Positions 1 to 7,578 of a DNA stretch of 58,484 nt are shown in pieces. The DNA comes from a virus. The notes beneath the pieces are model-generated. The model saw nothing but the letters and a program-made list of their open reading frames with translations. It made no database searches and was not told the DNA's origin. Location: positions 1 to 58,484 of the IMG/VR virus record IMGVR_UViG_3300020185_003230; one strand, given 5' to 3'. Position 1 is the stretch's first letter; each line of letters opens with the position of its first letter. Position numbers and translations under genes: made by a program.

Positions 1-262
1 TGTTCTTTAAGTTGCCATCGTGGTTGCCTAGAATAATGTAGGTCGGCGCAATCTCCGCTAAACTACGGAAGAAGTCTGAGCACATCTCAACAAACTCTGG
101 TGAGATTTGTGTCTTTGTGTGTGCGATGTCTCCGCAGTGGACAATGTAATCCACTTTTCGTTCTCGCAGGGTTTGGTATAATTGTTCGAATACAATCTTA
201 TACTCGTAATGATACTTTAAATTTTTGATGTGTGTGTCAGCCAGATGCGCGATAATAGCCAC
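1..262 (-). CDS. SbcD/Mre11/gp47-like metallophosphoesterase (N-terminal part)
   Basis: Partial gene that runs off the left edge of the window; 87 residues are visible. The motifs of a calcineurin-like phosphoesterase are present in order: HLADTH near the N-terminus (Asp/His metal ligands), CGDI in the middle and LGNHD at the cut end. This arrangement is known from SbcD, Mre11 and T4 gp47, the nuclease subunit of a DNA end-processing complex used in recombination and replication. The start is a GTG at 262, chosen because GGAG lies 5 bases upstream. A sigma70-type promoter at 389-417 precedes it. The partner ATPase (SbcC/gp46) would be expected beyond the left edge. A different phosphoesterase of the family cannot be excluded because the C-terminus is missing. 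Confidence 0.85.
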   Translation of the reverse strand, partial: MAIIAHLADTHIKNLKYHYEYKIVFEQLYQTLRERKVDYIVHCGDIAHTKTQISPEFVEMCSDFFRSLAEIAPTYIILGNHDGNLKN

Positions 263-371
263 ATTTTCTCCAAGCTTTGTTGTTTGTTGTCTTGTTTGTT
301 GTTTTCAGAATCAGTTGAATACTTTCGCTAAGACTTCTTATTTACAAATTTCAAAATACCTCCATATAAGT

Positions 372-414
372 ACAGCCTCTATTATACAAGTATACCTTGC
401 ATGATAGAGGCTGT
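372..414. repeat. 11-bp inverted repeat overlapping a promoter
   Basis: ACAGCCTCTAT (372-382) and its exact reverse complement ATAGAGGCTGT (404-414) are separated by 21 bases. One arm overlaps the -35 box and spacer, and the other lies just downstream of the -10. This position fits a repressor operator. There is no T-run after it on the minus strand, so it is a poor terminator. Confidence 0.6.
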
Positions 415-417
415 CAA
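389..417 (-). promoter_or_regulatory. sigma70-type promoter of the SbcD-like gene
   Basis: On the minus strand TTGACA (412-417) is followed after exactly 17 bases by TATACT (389-394). A second TATAAT lies just downstream. The predicted transcript has a leader of about 120 bases before the GTG at 262. The promoter is embedded in a perfect 11-bp inverted repeat (372-382 with 404-414), listed separately. Confidence 0.75.
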
Positions 418-430
418 GTGTTATTATAGG

Positions 431-1516
431 TTATGCGTTAAGGTATCTGTTTATCTCTTCCTTAATAATCTCTTCTATTTCCTGTGAACCGGACGAAGGA
501 TCGGGATTATAATTTTGCTCACCCGTTATTTTTTCAATCTCTTCAGCGCTGAGGTATGGACCGAACATAATACTATTATACGTGTCTTCCACTGACATTC
601 CGGACAAGGGAAGTTCTCCATTATAAACTTGCTCTAGTGCATCGAAGTCTGGCAGTATAGCTTGCGCTTGTTTCATCTGTTTACCCGATTTGTATATTTG
701 CCCACCTATAGCATATTTTCCTACTAGCTCTTCAGCTTGTAACTCATCATAGTACCCGATGTTATTGAAATCTTCCATAAATTCTTGCGCTTCGGCACCA
801 TCAGTGTTTATATTACTGTAGAAGTTATCGATATCAATCTCAAGATCCTTGATTTGCTCCATATCACTGGGCATCCCGTACCTCATGGTACCTGCTTTTT
901 TGTCTTTAAGGACTTGCAAAAATACACTGTATTCAGGGGGCATAACTGTAAATTTTCTTCCTGGTAGTTCCTCGAATTCCATCATTGGGTATAGTGAAGT
1001 GCTATTTTTGTTTCCGCTCCATACCCATGCGTTGAAGTTATTTATCTGCTTATACATCTCTTGCGTCTTAGTATCAAGGCTGCTTAAGTCTGCCGTTACT
1101 TTATCCATATGCGCGACGCGCCTGGATGCTTTGGCATCCGAGTCGGAGTCAACCGCTAAACCAAGAGCACCCACTGCCCCAATAGTTAGTCCTGCAACGA
1201 CTGTCGGAAACCAACTTCTGCCCTCTAGCATAATCTCATTAATCCCGTGCTCAGCAAAAGACTCAAGATAGAGGCTCGATAGATTGTCTTCTCGATTAAC
1301 CACCTCAACTTCTTCCAATATTATCTTTTGCAGCTGCTCTTTGGTAATGTTCATTTCTTTTTTTATTCCTTTTGCATGGCGGGCAGCCGATGACTTCTCG
1401 AAGGCTTGTTTATTTTTCCAGCATTTTCTTTCGCCGCCGCTCTTTTTGATCGTCACGAATGCCCCTGATTCTCCGGAAGCATTTTTGCATTTTTCATTTC
1501 GCTTAAAGTATGGCAT
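431..1516 (-). CDS. Unrecognised membrane-anchored phage protein
   Basis: Encodes 361 residues with no family I can name. The first 50 residues form a small Cys-containing basic module (Cys10, Cys32, with GAFVTIKKSGGERKCW between). It is followed by an amphipathic helix (ITKEQLQKIILEEV, about 57-70) and one clear hydrophobic segment at about 103-122 rich in Gly and Ala. The rest is acidic and hydrophilic and ends in another amphipathic helix (EIEEIIKEEINRYL). The gene starts one base after the primase stop, so it is probably co-transcribed and translationally coupled. A downstream start at Met55 would remove the N-terminal module, but no better ribosome site is seen there. A virion-internal or head-assembly role is possible but unproven. 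Confidence 0.55.
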   Translation of the reverse strand: MPYFKRNEKCKNASGESGAFVTIKKSGGERKCWKNKQAFEKSSAARHAKGIKKEMNITKEQLQKIILEEVEVVNREDNLSSLYLESFAEHGINEIMLEGRSWFPTVVAGLTIGAVGALGLAVDSDSDAKASRRVAHMDKVTADLSSLDTKTQEMYKQINNFNAWVWSGNKNSTSLYPMMEFEELPGRKFTVMPPEYSVFLQVLKDKKAGTMRYGMPSDMEQIKDLEIDIDNFYSNINTDGAEAQEFMEDFNNIGYYDELQAEELVGKYAIGGQIYKSGKQMKQAQAILPDFDALEQVYNGELPLSGMSVEDTYNSIMFGPYLSAEEIEKITGEQNYNPDPSSGSQEIEEIIKEEINRYLNA

Positions 1517-1517
1517 C

Positions 1518-2480
1518 CTAAACCGCTGCTAATAAATCCCTCAATAAATAGTCGCCACCATCTATAAACACAGCACTCTTTTTTCTCTGCTCAAATACAT
1601 GCTTGGGCATAGACCCAACATCCTCATATCCGGAAACATCAATCTTATAAAGCTCAATGTCATATTTGAGCAATGTCTTGATAATCCTCCTCTCCTTGTG
1701 AGCAGCATCGGGATCAAGTGCAATGTAAACTGGTGTATCGTTTTTCACAATCTCACGCAGCAACTTTGAGTTCTTTCTTAAGGTAGATCCCAAAATAGGA
1801 ACAGCGTTGCCAGCAACTACTGCGTCAAAGACCCCCTCGACCATTACGAGATCACTGTTCCAGTTAATATAAAGCTCGTTAAAGGTTATATCTTTGCTAA
1901 CACGCGGGTTCTTGTATTTATAAGAGTCTCCGGAGTAAGATCTAGCGATGAAATAACTAATGTCCCCGTCCTGATCGAATGAGGGGATGATTATTCTATT
2001 TCTGTACTCTCCACCAAAACAATATCCAATCTTCCATCTCACGATGTCGTCGTATGTGACGCCTCTGTTTCTCAGATACTTTAGTGCGTATTTTCCTGTG
2101 GCTGGTATATTCTTGGCGCACAGGCTTATAAACTCTTCAGGTAGCTCTATCTTTTCTTGAACTTCGATAGGTTCTTCTGCAAAGAGATCCGAAAACTTTT
2201 CAAGATCCGTTCGGCTTGTAATTGAGTCCCAGGACTGTAGTTGTGTGAACGACCCAAATCGCCTGACAATACGACGGATATTACGACCGCGATAATCACA
2301 AACCCAACAATGATAAACGTTTTTATCTAAGTTAACAGCAAACTTAGGTTTGTGGTGGTTGCACTCAGGACACTTGTAGTAGTGCTCATCTTTTGAAGTT
2401 GGTCTATCTGGACCTAGAATTTGACGCAAGATCTTGAGAGCAGCACTCTTGTTTATCACAGTATTCTTTAAATCTCTCAT
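1518..2480 (-). CDS. DnaG-type DNA primase with CHC2-like zinc finger and Toprim domain
   Basis: Encodes 320 residues that would make RNA primers for lagging-strand synthesis. A zinc ribbon sits at the N-terminus: Cys37, Cys40, Cys58 and Cys61 (YKCPEC and YHCWVC). A Toprim catalytic domain follows, with Glu215 in LVMVEGVFDA and the DxD of IALDPDA at about 256-258. The layout matches phage primases such as T4 gp61, which work with the replicative helicase. No helicase gene is in the window. At 320 residues it is shorter than bacterial DnaG and lacks the C-terminal helicase-binding domain, which is usual for phage primases. The gene ends one base before the next start. The upstream stretch holds a terminator for FKBP. 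Confidence 0.9.
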   Translation of the reverse strand: MRDLKNTVINKSAALKILRQILGPDRPTSKDEHYYKCPECNHHKPKFAVNLDKNVYHCWVCDYRGRNIRRIVRRFGSFTQLQSWDSITSRTDLEKFSDLFAEEPIEVQEKIELPEEFISLCAKNIPATGKYALKYLRNRGVTYDDIVRWKIGYCFGGEYRNRIIIPSFDQDGDISYFIARSYSGDSYKYKNPRVSKDITFNELYINWNSDLVMVEGVFDAVVAGNAVPILGSTLRKNSKLLREIVKNDTPVYIALDPDAAHKERRIIKTLLKYDIELYKIDVSGYEDVGSMPKHVFEQRKKSAVFIDGGDYLLRDLLAAV

Positions 2481-2522
2481 ATTAGATCTCGCGTTATTCC
2501 AGTTTTGTTAATGCTAATAAAC

Positions 2523-2556
2523 AAACAAGCCCCCCAGAATTCTGAGGGGCTTGTTT
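2523..2556 (-). terminator. Rho-independent terminator after the FKBP gene
   Basis: An 11-bp perfect stem (AAACAAGCCCC with GGGGCTTGTTT) encloses a loop that itself contains palindromic CAGAATTCTG. On the minus strand the stem is followed by TGTTTATTA, a T-rich tail. It lies between the FKBP stop and the primase start, so it would end the FKBP transcript. Confidence 0.75.
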
Positions 2557-2571
2557 ACTCTATCTAGTCAG

Positions 2572-3000
2572 TCACTCGCTCACAGACACGACTTCAACTT
2601 CAAAATTAAGTTCGTGACCCGCAAGAGGGTGATTCATATCAAGCACAATCTGGCTTTCCTGAACCTCTTGAATCTTAGCTAGAAACTGACCACTTGGACC
2701 ATTACCCTGAATAGTTCCTCCGATCTCGAATTCGAAATCTTGAGAAAAAGCAGAGCGAGGGACAGTCTGTAGGGCTGCCTCATTACGGGGACCATATCCC
2801 TGCTCTGGGGTAAGCCTAAAGGTCTTGGTCTCTCCGGCAGTCATACCCACAACTGCGTTGCTAAATCCAGGGATCATTTGCCCAGAACCCACCTTGAAAC
2901 TAACCGTTTCTCCTCGGGTGTGAGAGTTATCAAACTCGGTACCATCAGTAAAGGTGCCCACGTAATGAACACTGACATTGTGTCCGCTTGTTACTTTCAT
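2572..3000 (-). CDS. FKBP-type (SlyD-like) peptidyl-prolyl cis-trans isomerase
   Basis: Encodes 142 residues. The FKBP fold is plain: VHYVGTFTDGTEFDNS at about 11-26, then FKVGSGQMIPGF, then LTPEQGYGPRNE. An insert-in-flap stretch (VPRSAF) and a returning C-terminal strand with HPLAGHELNFEVEV follow, as in SlyD and other FKBP chaperones. These enzymes speed X-Pro isomerisation and hold unfolded protein. I placed the start at 3000 rather than 3048 because GGA precedes this ATG, and because the -10 box of a strong promoter (3037-3065) would lie inside the longer reading frame. The gene has its own promoter and its own terminator. A phage-encoded chaperone may help fold the giant virion proteins; that is inference. 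Confidence 0.9.
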   Translation of the reverse strand: MKVTSGHNVSVHYVGTFTDGTEFDNSHTRGETVSFKVGSGQMIPGFSNAVVGMTAGETKTFRLTPEQGYGPRNEAALQTVPRSAFSQDFEFEIGGTIQGNGPSGQFLAKIQEVQESQIVLDMNHPLAGHELNFEVEVVSVSE

Positions 3001-3036
3001 TTTATTTCCTATGTACGATGCTCTAGCATCATATGT

Positions 3037-3065
3037 ATAATAGCACAAGGAAACCTGACTGTCAA
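3037..3065 (-). promoter_or_regulatory. Near-consensus sigma70 promoter of the FKBP gene
   Basis: On the minus strand TTGACA (3060-3065), a 17-base spacer, then TATTAT (3037-3042). The transcript would start near 3030. It would carry a small hairpin (GATGC-TAGA-GCATC, 3018-3031) before the AGGAAATAAA ribosome site. Confidence 0.8.
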
Positions 3066-3081
3066 CTAAAGTTTAATGAAC

Positions 3082-3522
3082 TCAAGAATCTTTTTCTAAA
3101 GTTCCTGTCAGGATGTCCATAAGTGGCAGCACCACGCCCCAGCTTTTATTCTGATTTTTCATGTGGTGATTCCAGTGCCAAGGGAAGTACTTCTTCGTGA
3201 ATTCAGGGTGACGGTGTTGGTAATTGTGTACAACGAAGAAAGTTATAGCATATGCCGCCATACCAAAATATATCGCCGGTGCCAGAAATAGTAACGGCAA
3301 GTGTAGTAGTAATAATATTGGACCCCCGATCAACTCAATCTTTGATAGTCGCTTGTCAACAAATTGGTTTGCCCTGCTAACCAAGTGGTGATCTCGAAGA
3401 TGAAAGGAGAAGATGCTCTTCTTCTTTTTACCCAAACCATGGAACAGGTACTTGTGAACTCCATATTCCAAGGCGTTTCCGAGCATAAGTCCAATCATAA
3501 ATAGAGCGATGTTGTGTATCAT
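3082..3522 (-). CDS. Fatty-acid hydroxylase / sterol desaturase-superfamily membrane enzyme
   Basis: Encodes 146 residues, mostly hydrophobic, with about three to four membrane segments (near 4-18, 66-82 and 84-98). The histidine clusters of the di-iron hydroxylase superfamily are complete: His23 and His28 (HKYLFH), His41, His45 and His46 (HLRDHH), His99, His103 and His105 (HNYQHRH), and His116, His119 and His120 (HWNHH). Known members hydroxylate or desaturate fatty acids, sterols or carotenoids at the membrane using oxygen. The substrate here cannot be told. The ATG is preceded by GGGAGCC. A weak promoter-like pair (TAGACA, 18 bases, TACTAT) lies upstream. The gene stands between FKBP and the RuvC-like gene and is not obviously linked to either. 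It would be an auxiliary metabolic gene acting on host lipid. Confidence 0.75.
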   Translation of the reverse strand: MIHNIALFMIGLMLGNALEYGVHKYLFHGLGKKKKSIFSFHLRDHHLVSRANQFVDKRLSKIELIGGPILLLLHLPLLFLAPAIYFGMAAYAITFFVVHNYQHRHPEFTKKYFPWHWNHHMKNQNKSWGVVLPLMDILTGTLEKDS

Positions 3523-3578
3523 GATGGCTCCCTATATTATGATAGTATCACCAATAACTACTCGCTGTCTATTCTTTT

Positions 3579-4109
3579 TTATATATTTTCTACTTGCCAG
3601 CCAGCTTTTGCTATAACAATCGCATCTGCCTGATCGTATGATTCGGGTTTAGGGTTTCCAAATCTGGTGTATTCTATTTTAAAACTACTCTCATTCTCTA
3701 GAAGATGGACCAGTACTACTTGCTTAGCTTTCTTTCCTCTCGGGACTTTTATGCCGGCGTGCTTACGAGCTGATGTTGATCCAATAAACTTCGGCTTAAT
3801 CTCAAACAGTTCATAGATAAGCCAAGAAACTATACCATTGAATCGAGTAAGCGTTGAGAGTGTTTTAGCTGATGACTTTCCTCCCATAAACATATGCAGA
3901 GATTGTTCTACGTAGATATGCTCAACTGTCTTATCTTTTTCAAGTTGACATTTTTCGAGCAAATCAAGCAAGTACTGCTTCATTACGACTGTCTTCTCGA
4001 AAACATCCTTGTATTTTCGTAAATCAACCGAGTCGTAGTGAATAAGTTTCCCCTCGGATACAATCGCCACGCCAGTTATGCTTGTGCTTATGTCAAAGCC
4101 GATAATCAT
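3579..4109 (-). CDS. RuvC-like Holliday junction resolvase
   Basis: Encodes 176 residues with the RNase H-fold layout of RuvC. The first acidic residue is Asp6 in IIGFDISTSITG, the second Glu68 in IYVEQS, and the C-terminal pair Asp159 and Asp162 sits in YDQADAIVIA. These residues would hold the two metal ions that cut branched DNA. In phages such proteins resolve recombination intermediates or debranch DNA before packaging, the role filled by T4 gp49 in another fold. The start at 4109 has no good ribosome site; the upstream bases are A/T-rich (TATAATATAAAT). The gene lies immediately downstream of the tail genes, so it may be expressed late. Confidence 0.85.
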   Translation of the reverse strand: MIIGFDISTSITGVAIVSEGKLIHYDSVDLRKYKDVFEKTVVMKQYLLDLLEKCQLEKDKTVEHIYVEQSLHMFMGGKSSAKTLSTLTRFNGIVSWLIYELFEIKPKFIGSTSARKHAGIKVPRGKKAKQVVLVHLLENESSFKIEYTRFGNPKPESYDQADAIVIAKAGWQVENI

Positions 4110-4121
4110 ATTTATATTATA

Positions 4122-5429
4122 CTATATGTCTATCTTAAGTTTAAATGAAAGATTATCACTTTCTTTCTTTAATATTGGATTTGACAATGTAGCAACGCCG
4201 ATGAGGTTCTTGTATTTGTCATAAACTGCGACTCTTGAAATATACACCTGCCTCTCGAATGATGCGGAATAATCTGAGTGACTGGAACTGACTGTATTCT
4301 TTATTTTTCGATCTGACGTTTCTTCATAAATATGTGAAGAGGTATATTCCATTTGAGTTTGTCCCTTTTCAATGAAAGTAGGATTGTTGGAATAATTAAC
4401 CTCTCCGACTTCTGCGTGAGCAAACATAGTCGCAACCTGGGTCTCAGTGTGTCCCTTGAAGTCGAGAGAAAAGGAAGCGGTTACAAAGGTAGCTCCGCCG
4501 ACTGTTGTTTGATTTACATCATCGTTCGAGCCAGCGCCGTAAAATAACCAAGAAGGATTGGAAAGAGTCCCGCCAGAACCAGAGGTCATTGCAATCTGGG
4601 TTGTAGACAAGTTCCAAGATCCGGTGAGAAGCAAAAACCCTTCTTCGTACAAAGCAACTCCGGCAACAGAACCAGAGCCAGTGCTGCCAGGAGGTCCTAC
4701 TTGAATCAATTCCCCATTCTGTCTTTGATCTTGCAACTCTCCGATCAGGGATCCTGAGAAATACCACTTAAGAGAAATAGAACCAGGATTTATCTTGGTG
4801 CCATAGAAGATCGATGGTATAGAGATTAAGTTTAGTGTTTGCGTGTCTTTGTTCCAAAGTGGAGACGAGTTGCTTACCTTATAGTGTCTACTCCTAACCG
4901 CATAGAAATTTAGTTTATTCCTCAGCGCCACATAATGAGAATTGTATGATGATGTCGACGCATATGGCGTAGTTATGTACTCTCTAGTGATCGAAGAAGA
5001 TAACGGATAAGATGCTGTCAGAATTGAGCCATACTGAAACTCATTGTAATCGGAATTGGCTCCGACGGTCTTGAAACTTGACCGTGCGCTATCTTTACTA
5101 ATGTAAGGGTAAATCCTCGCGTTATCCAGTAAGAAATCTACTGCCGAGCCGGAGGCTGTATAGTCAATAACCTTAGCGTCATAACTTACCGTTGGTCCCT
5201 CTCCAACGATCCTGTCAGTATCAACAAGAGGGCGGTCGATATTGTATTCATACAGACTTAGAAAACCATTGCTGGTATTTCTTACTTGTCCAGTGCTATT
5301 ACGAGTTCCTGTCTGCTTCGGTATGTTATTATAGTATACCTGTCCATCATAAACAAAGAAGCTACTTTTTGGAGTAGCCTCCATTGTATTTAATAAGATA
5401 TCGCTTTTTTTAAATTTCTTATAGGACAT
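4122..5429 (-). CDS. Tail structural protein, paralogue of the next gene
   Basis: Encodes 435 residues rich in Ser, Thr, Gly, Tyr and Asn, with a beta-sheet look typical of tail fibre or tail tip proteins. No named domain is visible. The last 45 residues (YISRVAVYD..LIGVATLSNP..KLKID) align by eye with the end of the protein at 5449-6492. NYSNNPTF also matches NYSSNPTY there. The two therefore share a C-terminal domain and probably arose by duplication. The start has GGAG seven bases upstream. The gene is the most promoter-distal of the virion genes in this operon. Confidence 0.65.
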   Translation of the reverse strand: MSYKKFKKSDILLNTMEATPKSSFFVYDGQVYYNNIPKQTGTRNSTGQVRNTSNGFLSLYEYNIDRPLVDTDRIVGEGPTVSYDAKVIDYTASGSAVDFLLDNARIYPYISKDSARSSFKTVGANSDYNEFQYGSILTASYPLSSSITREYITTPYASTSSYNSHYVALRNKLNFYAVRSRHYKVSNSSPLWNKDTQTLNLISIPSIFYGTKINPGSISLKWYFSGSLIGELQDQRQNGELIQVGPPGSTGSGSVAGVALYEEGFLLLTGSWNLSTTQIAMTSGSGGTLSNPSWLFYGAGSNDDVNQTTVGGATFVTASFSLDFKGHTETQVATMFAHAEVGEVNYSNNPTFIEKGQTQMEYTSSHIYEETSDRKIKNTVSSSHSDYSASFERQVYISRVAVYDKYKNLIGVATLSNPILKKESDNLSFKLKIDI

Positions 5430-5448
5430 GCGCGGACTCCAAAGTGCT

Positions 5449-6492
5449 CTAGTAGTCCAATCGCACCCTTAGAATTAACTCGTTCGAAGGATCCTTGCGA
5501 AGCGGCTCAGATAGTTTTGCTGTTGCCATTAGCTCATTAGCCGAGTTGTATAGACCGACGGTCGTGATATAAGCCACTGGAGAATCTGTCGCAACCTCCT
5601 TGACTCTAATCTTACTACCAGATACATATGTCGGGTTAGAGCTATAGTTGAACTTGTTGTGTGGAACGCGACAGAAATAAATCTTGGAGTTAATCTCAGT
5701 AGTGTTGTTGTACGACAAGTTCTGTACGCGGCGGCGAAGAACATCGCAAGCTCCACTGATCGAAGATGTCTGCAGTGTCTGTGCGACTGTTTGATATCCT
5801 GCAGAAGCTGAGTTGAACTGTGTTACTCCACCAAAGATTGAAGAGCTGATTACAGCAATTCCAGCTTGATAGAACAAAACACCGTGTGCCACTGAGGATC
5901 CTGACTGAAATAGGACTCCGTAGTCTCCTCCAAACGTGTTAGTGGTCTCACCTGTGTTTGATGCGCTCACATCATAGAGAGTCTTTGTGCCCGCAAATGG
6001 TGATGCCCAAGACCCAGTGCCGAGTGTGAGGCTGAATGTTCCTTTCTTTACTTGATCTTTCGTCAAGAGACGTGCAAAACTAACAATGAAAATATCCTTC
6101 ATTGTTCCTGTACCATCAAGAGTCAGATCACTTTCAAACTTTCTAACTCCGTCTGTTGTAGAGCCGGTGTAACCAAGAAGAACCTGAGAGAACTGATTGT
6201 ATAAGTTGATCTTCTTGCTGTTCTGTGTCGCAGCAGAAGATGATAGAGGGCTAGACTCATCAAACCCAACTGTTAGATCGAAGATGTGGTTAGCAGAAGA
6301 GCTTAGGTACGGGTAATCGTACACAGACTGAAACATGCCGTGGGAATAGTTTTTGATATTAGTATCATCTGGCCAGGTTCCATAAGCGCCACTTAAAATA
6401 GTGCCAGTTACAGGAATCACTTCGTGTAGCAACGTTCTAGTAGTTGTTACATCTGAGTTGATATCTATATTTTCATAATTTTGGACTGCCAT
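5449..6492 (-). CDS. Tail structural protein, paralogue of the previous gene
   Basis: Encodes 347 residues, Ser/Thr/Gly-rich, predicted mainly beta. The C-terminal block (YITTVGLYNSANELMATAKL, then RLDY at the end) matches the neighbour at 4122-5429 in order and spacing. The middle contains TLYDVSASNTG and FQSGSSVAHGVLFYQAG, loosely like a structural beta-sandwich. CGGAGATACAA precedes the ATG, a good ribosome site. The location between other tail proteins and the paralogy support a virion role such as a collar, fibre or decoration protein. The exact place in the particle is unknown. Confidence 0.65.
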   Translation of the reverse strand: MAVQNYENIDINSDVTTTRTLLHEVIPVTGTILSGAYGTWPDDTNIKNYSHGMFQSVYDYPYLSSSANHIFDLTVGFDESSPLSSSAATQNSKKINLYNQFSQVLLGYTGSTTDGVRKFESDLTLDGTGTMKDIFIVSFARLLTKDQVKKGTFSLTLGTGSWASPFAGTKTLYDVSASNTGETTNTFGGDYGVLFQSGSSVAHGVLFYQAGIAVISSSIFGGVTQFNSASAGYQTVAQTLQTSSISGACDVLRRRVQNLSYNNTTEINSKIYFCRVPHNKFNYSSNPTYVSGSKIRVKEVATDSPVAYITTVGLYNSANELMATAKLSEPLRKDPSNELILRVRLDY

Positions 6493-6509
6493 TTGTATCT
6501 CCGTTTATA

Positions 6510-7514
6510 CTATGCTGGTGTATTGAGTCTAATAAGTCTGACAGGTATTTGGGCTGCGGCTGTGGACCTGACACCTGTTATGTATACCGTTGTATCGATA
6601 TAATCAAACGTGTCGCCTGAAGCAAACAAGTTTTGAGCCGTCTTCCCGTACTGAGTAAATACTGACGGAGTTGCTGTTCCGGAACCACCGGTATACGTTG
6701 TGCTGAAGTTAACAGCGGCGGCAGATCCTCTGGGTCCAGCTAATACTGACTTCTCAGAACGACCACTAGTTGTAGGAGTATAGAGCAAGTTAGCAACTCC
6801 TCTGGCTGAGTAGTTTGAGTAACTTGCCAAGTTTGTAGCTGAAGTTGAAGAACCTGCACTCTCCAAGCTATCTGGGACAGTTATTGTTGTAGAGGAGGCG
6901 GGAGCCGAGAAAGTACTAGCACCGTTAAGCTGCCAAACACCACTGAACAATCGATTATCGACCTGTACCGTGAAAGAGCTGTCCATCATATCGTTAGAGA
7001 CAATGTAGTTTGCGCGGTTTGTGGAGTCAGCTGTTAGGGTGGAGTCATCGATTCCAGACTCTACATATAATAGCTGTGTGTCTGTTGCGCTATTTGCTAA
7101 CATTACTTTTTTGCTATCGATACCTAGTAGCGAAGCTGTTCTCAACTTCTCTCTTGTCTCAGAGTTTGTTGCAACATAAAAGATTGTACCAGAAATCTGA
7201 AGCGCCTTATCGAAGTTCTGATTAACTTTGATTGATGGCATATACAACAGATTAGTGTTCGTCATAGAAAGCAATCCGTAGTTTATAGCAGAGTTCTGTG
7301 CTGTGACTGCCTCTAGGACAGGAGTCTGCAGGATCTCCAAGTCGTAATATGCCGACCCGGACGGATGAGATCGATTGTATTGACTGTAGTTGACCTCATC
7401 GTCACCCAGAGCAAACTTAGTAATTGAAAAATTACCATCTGCCATTCTGCGTCTTCCGACCTCTGTCAATACGGCATCCATGATGATGTCGTTTGAGTTA
7501 TCTAAAATTGCCAT
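6510..7514 (-). CDS. Tail structural protein with 'LTxxGR...FALGDDEVxY' N-terminal module
   Basis: Encodes 334 residues. The N-terminal 45 residues (DAVLTEVGRRRMADGNF, then KFALGDDEVNYSQYN) are almost the same as those of the protein at 7579-8571 and recognisably like those at 15935-16909. The C-termini of this protein and the 7579 neighbour also match (NLFASGDTFDYIDTTVYI against NLFGSSERYDFIESSIYI, both followed by VPIRIVR or VPVRLIR). They are full-length paralogues. I know no enzyme with this module; it looks like a virion-protein module of large phages. GAGGAAAATAA gives a good ribosome site. Confidence 0.65.
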   Translation of the reverse strand: MAILDNSNDIIMDAVLTEVGRRRMADGNFSITKFALGDDEVNYSQYNRSHPSGSAYYDLEILQTPVLEAVTAQNSAINYGLLSMTNTNLLYMPSIKVNQNFDKALQISGTIFYVATNSETREKLRTASLLGIDSKKVMLANSATDTQLLYVESGIDDSTLTADSTNRANYIVSNDMMDSSFTVQVDNRLFSGVWQLNGASTFSAPASSTTITVPDSLESAGSSTSATNLASYSNYSARGVANLLYTPTTSGRSEKSVLAGPRGSAAAVNFSTTYTGGSGTATPSVFTQYGKTAQNLFASGDTFDYIDTTVYITGVRSTAAAQIPVRLIRLNTPA

Positions 7515-7578
7515 TTATTTTCCTCTTCTTTCATAAATAGTTGCTTTTTTGTTTGTTTGACGATAAGAATCTTTTTTA

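Noticed and set aside
3001-3048. Longer N-terminus for the FKBP protein
   Set aside because: The extra 16 codons overlap the -10 box of the gene's promoter and add no FKBP sequence.
4109-4121. TATAAATA on the minus strand before the RuvC-like gene, like a T4 late promoter
   Set aside because: It runs directly into the ATG, leaving no room for a transcript start and leader. The surrounding A/T-rich bases make a chance match likely.
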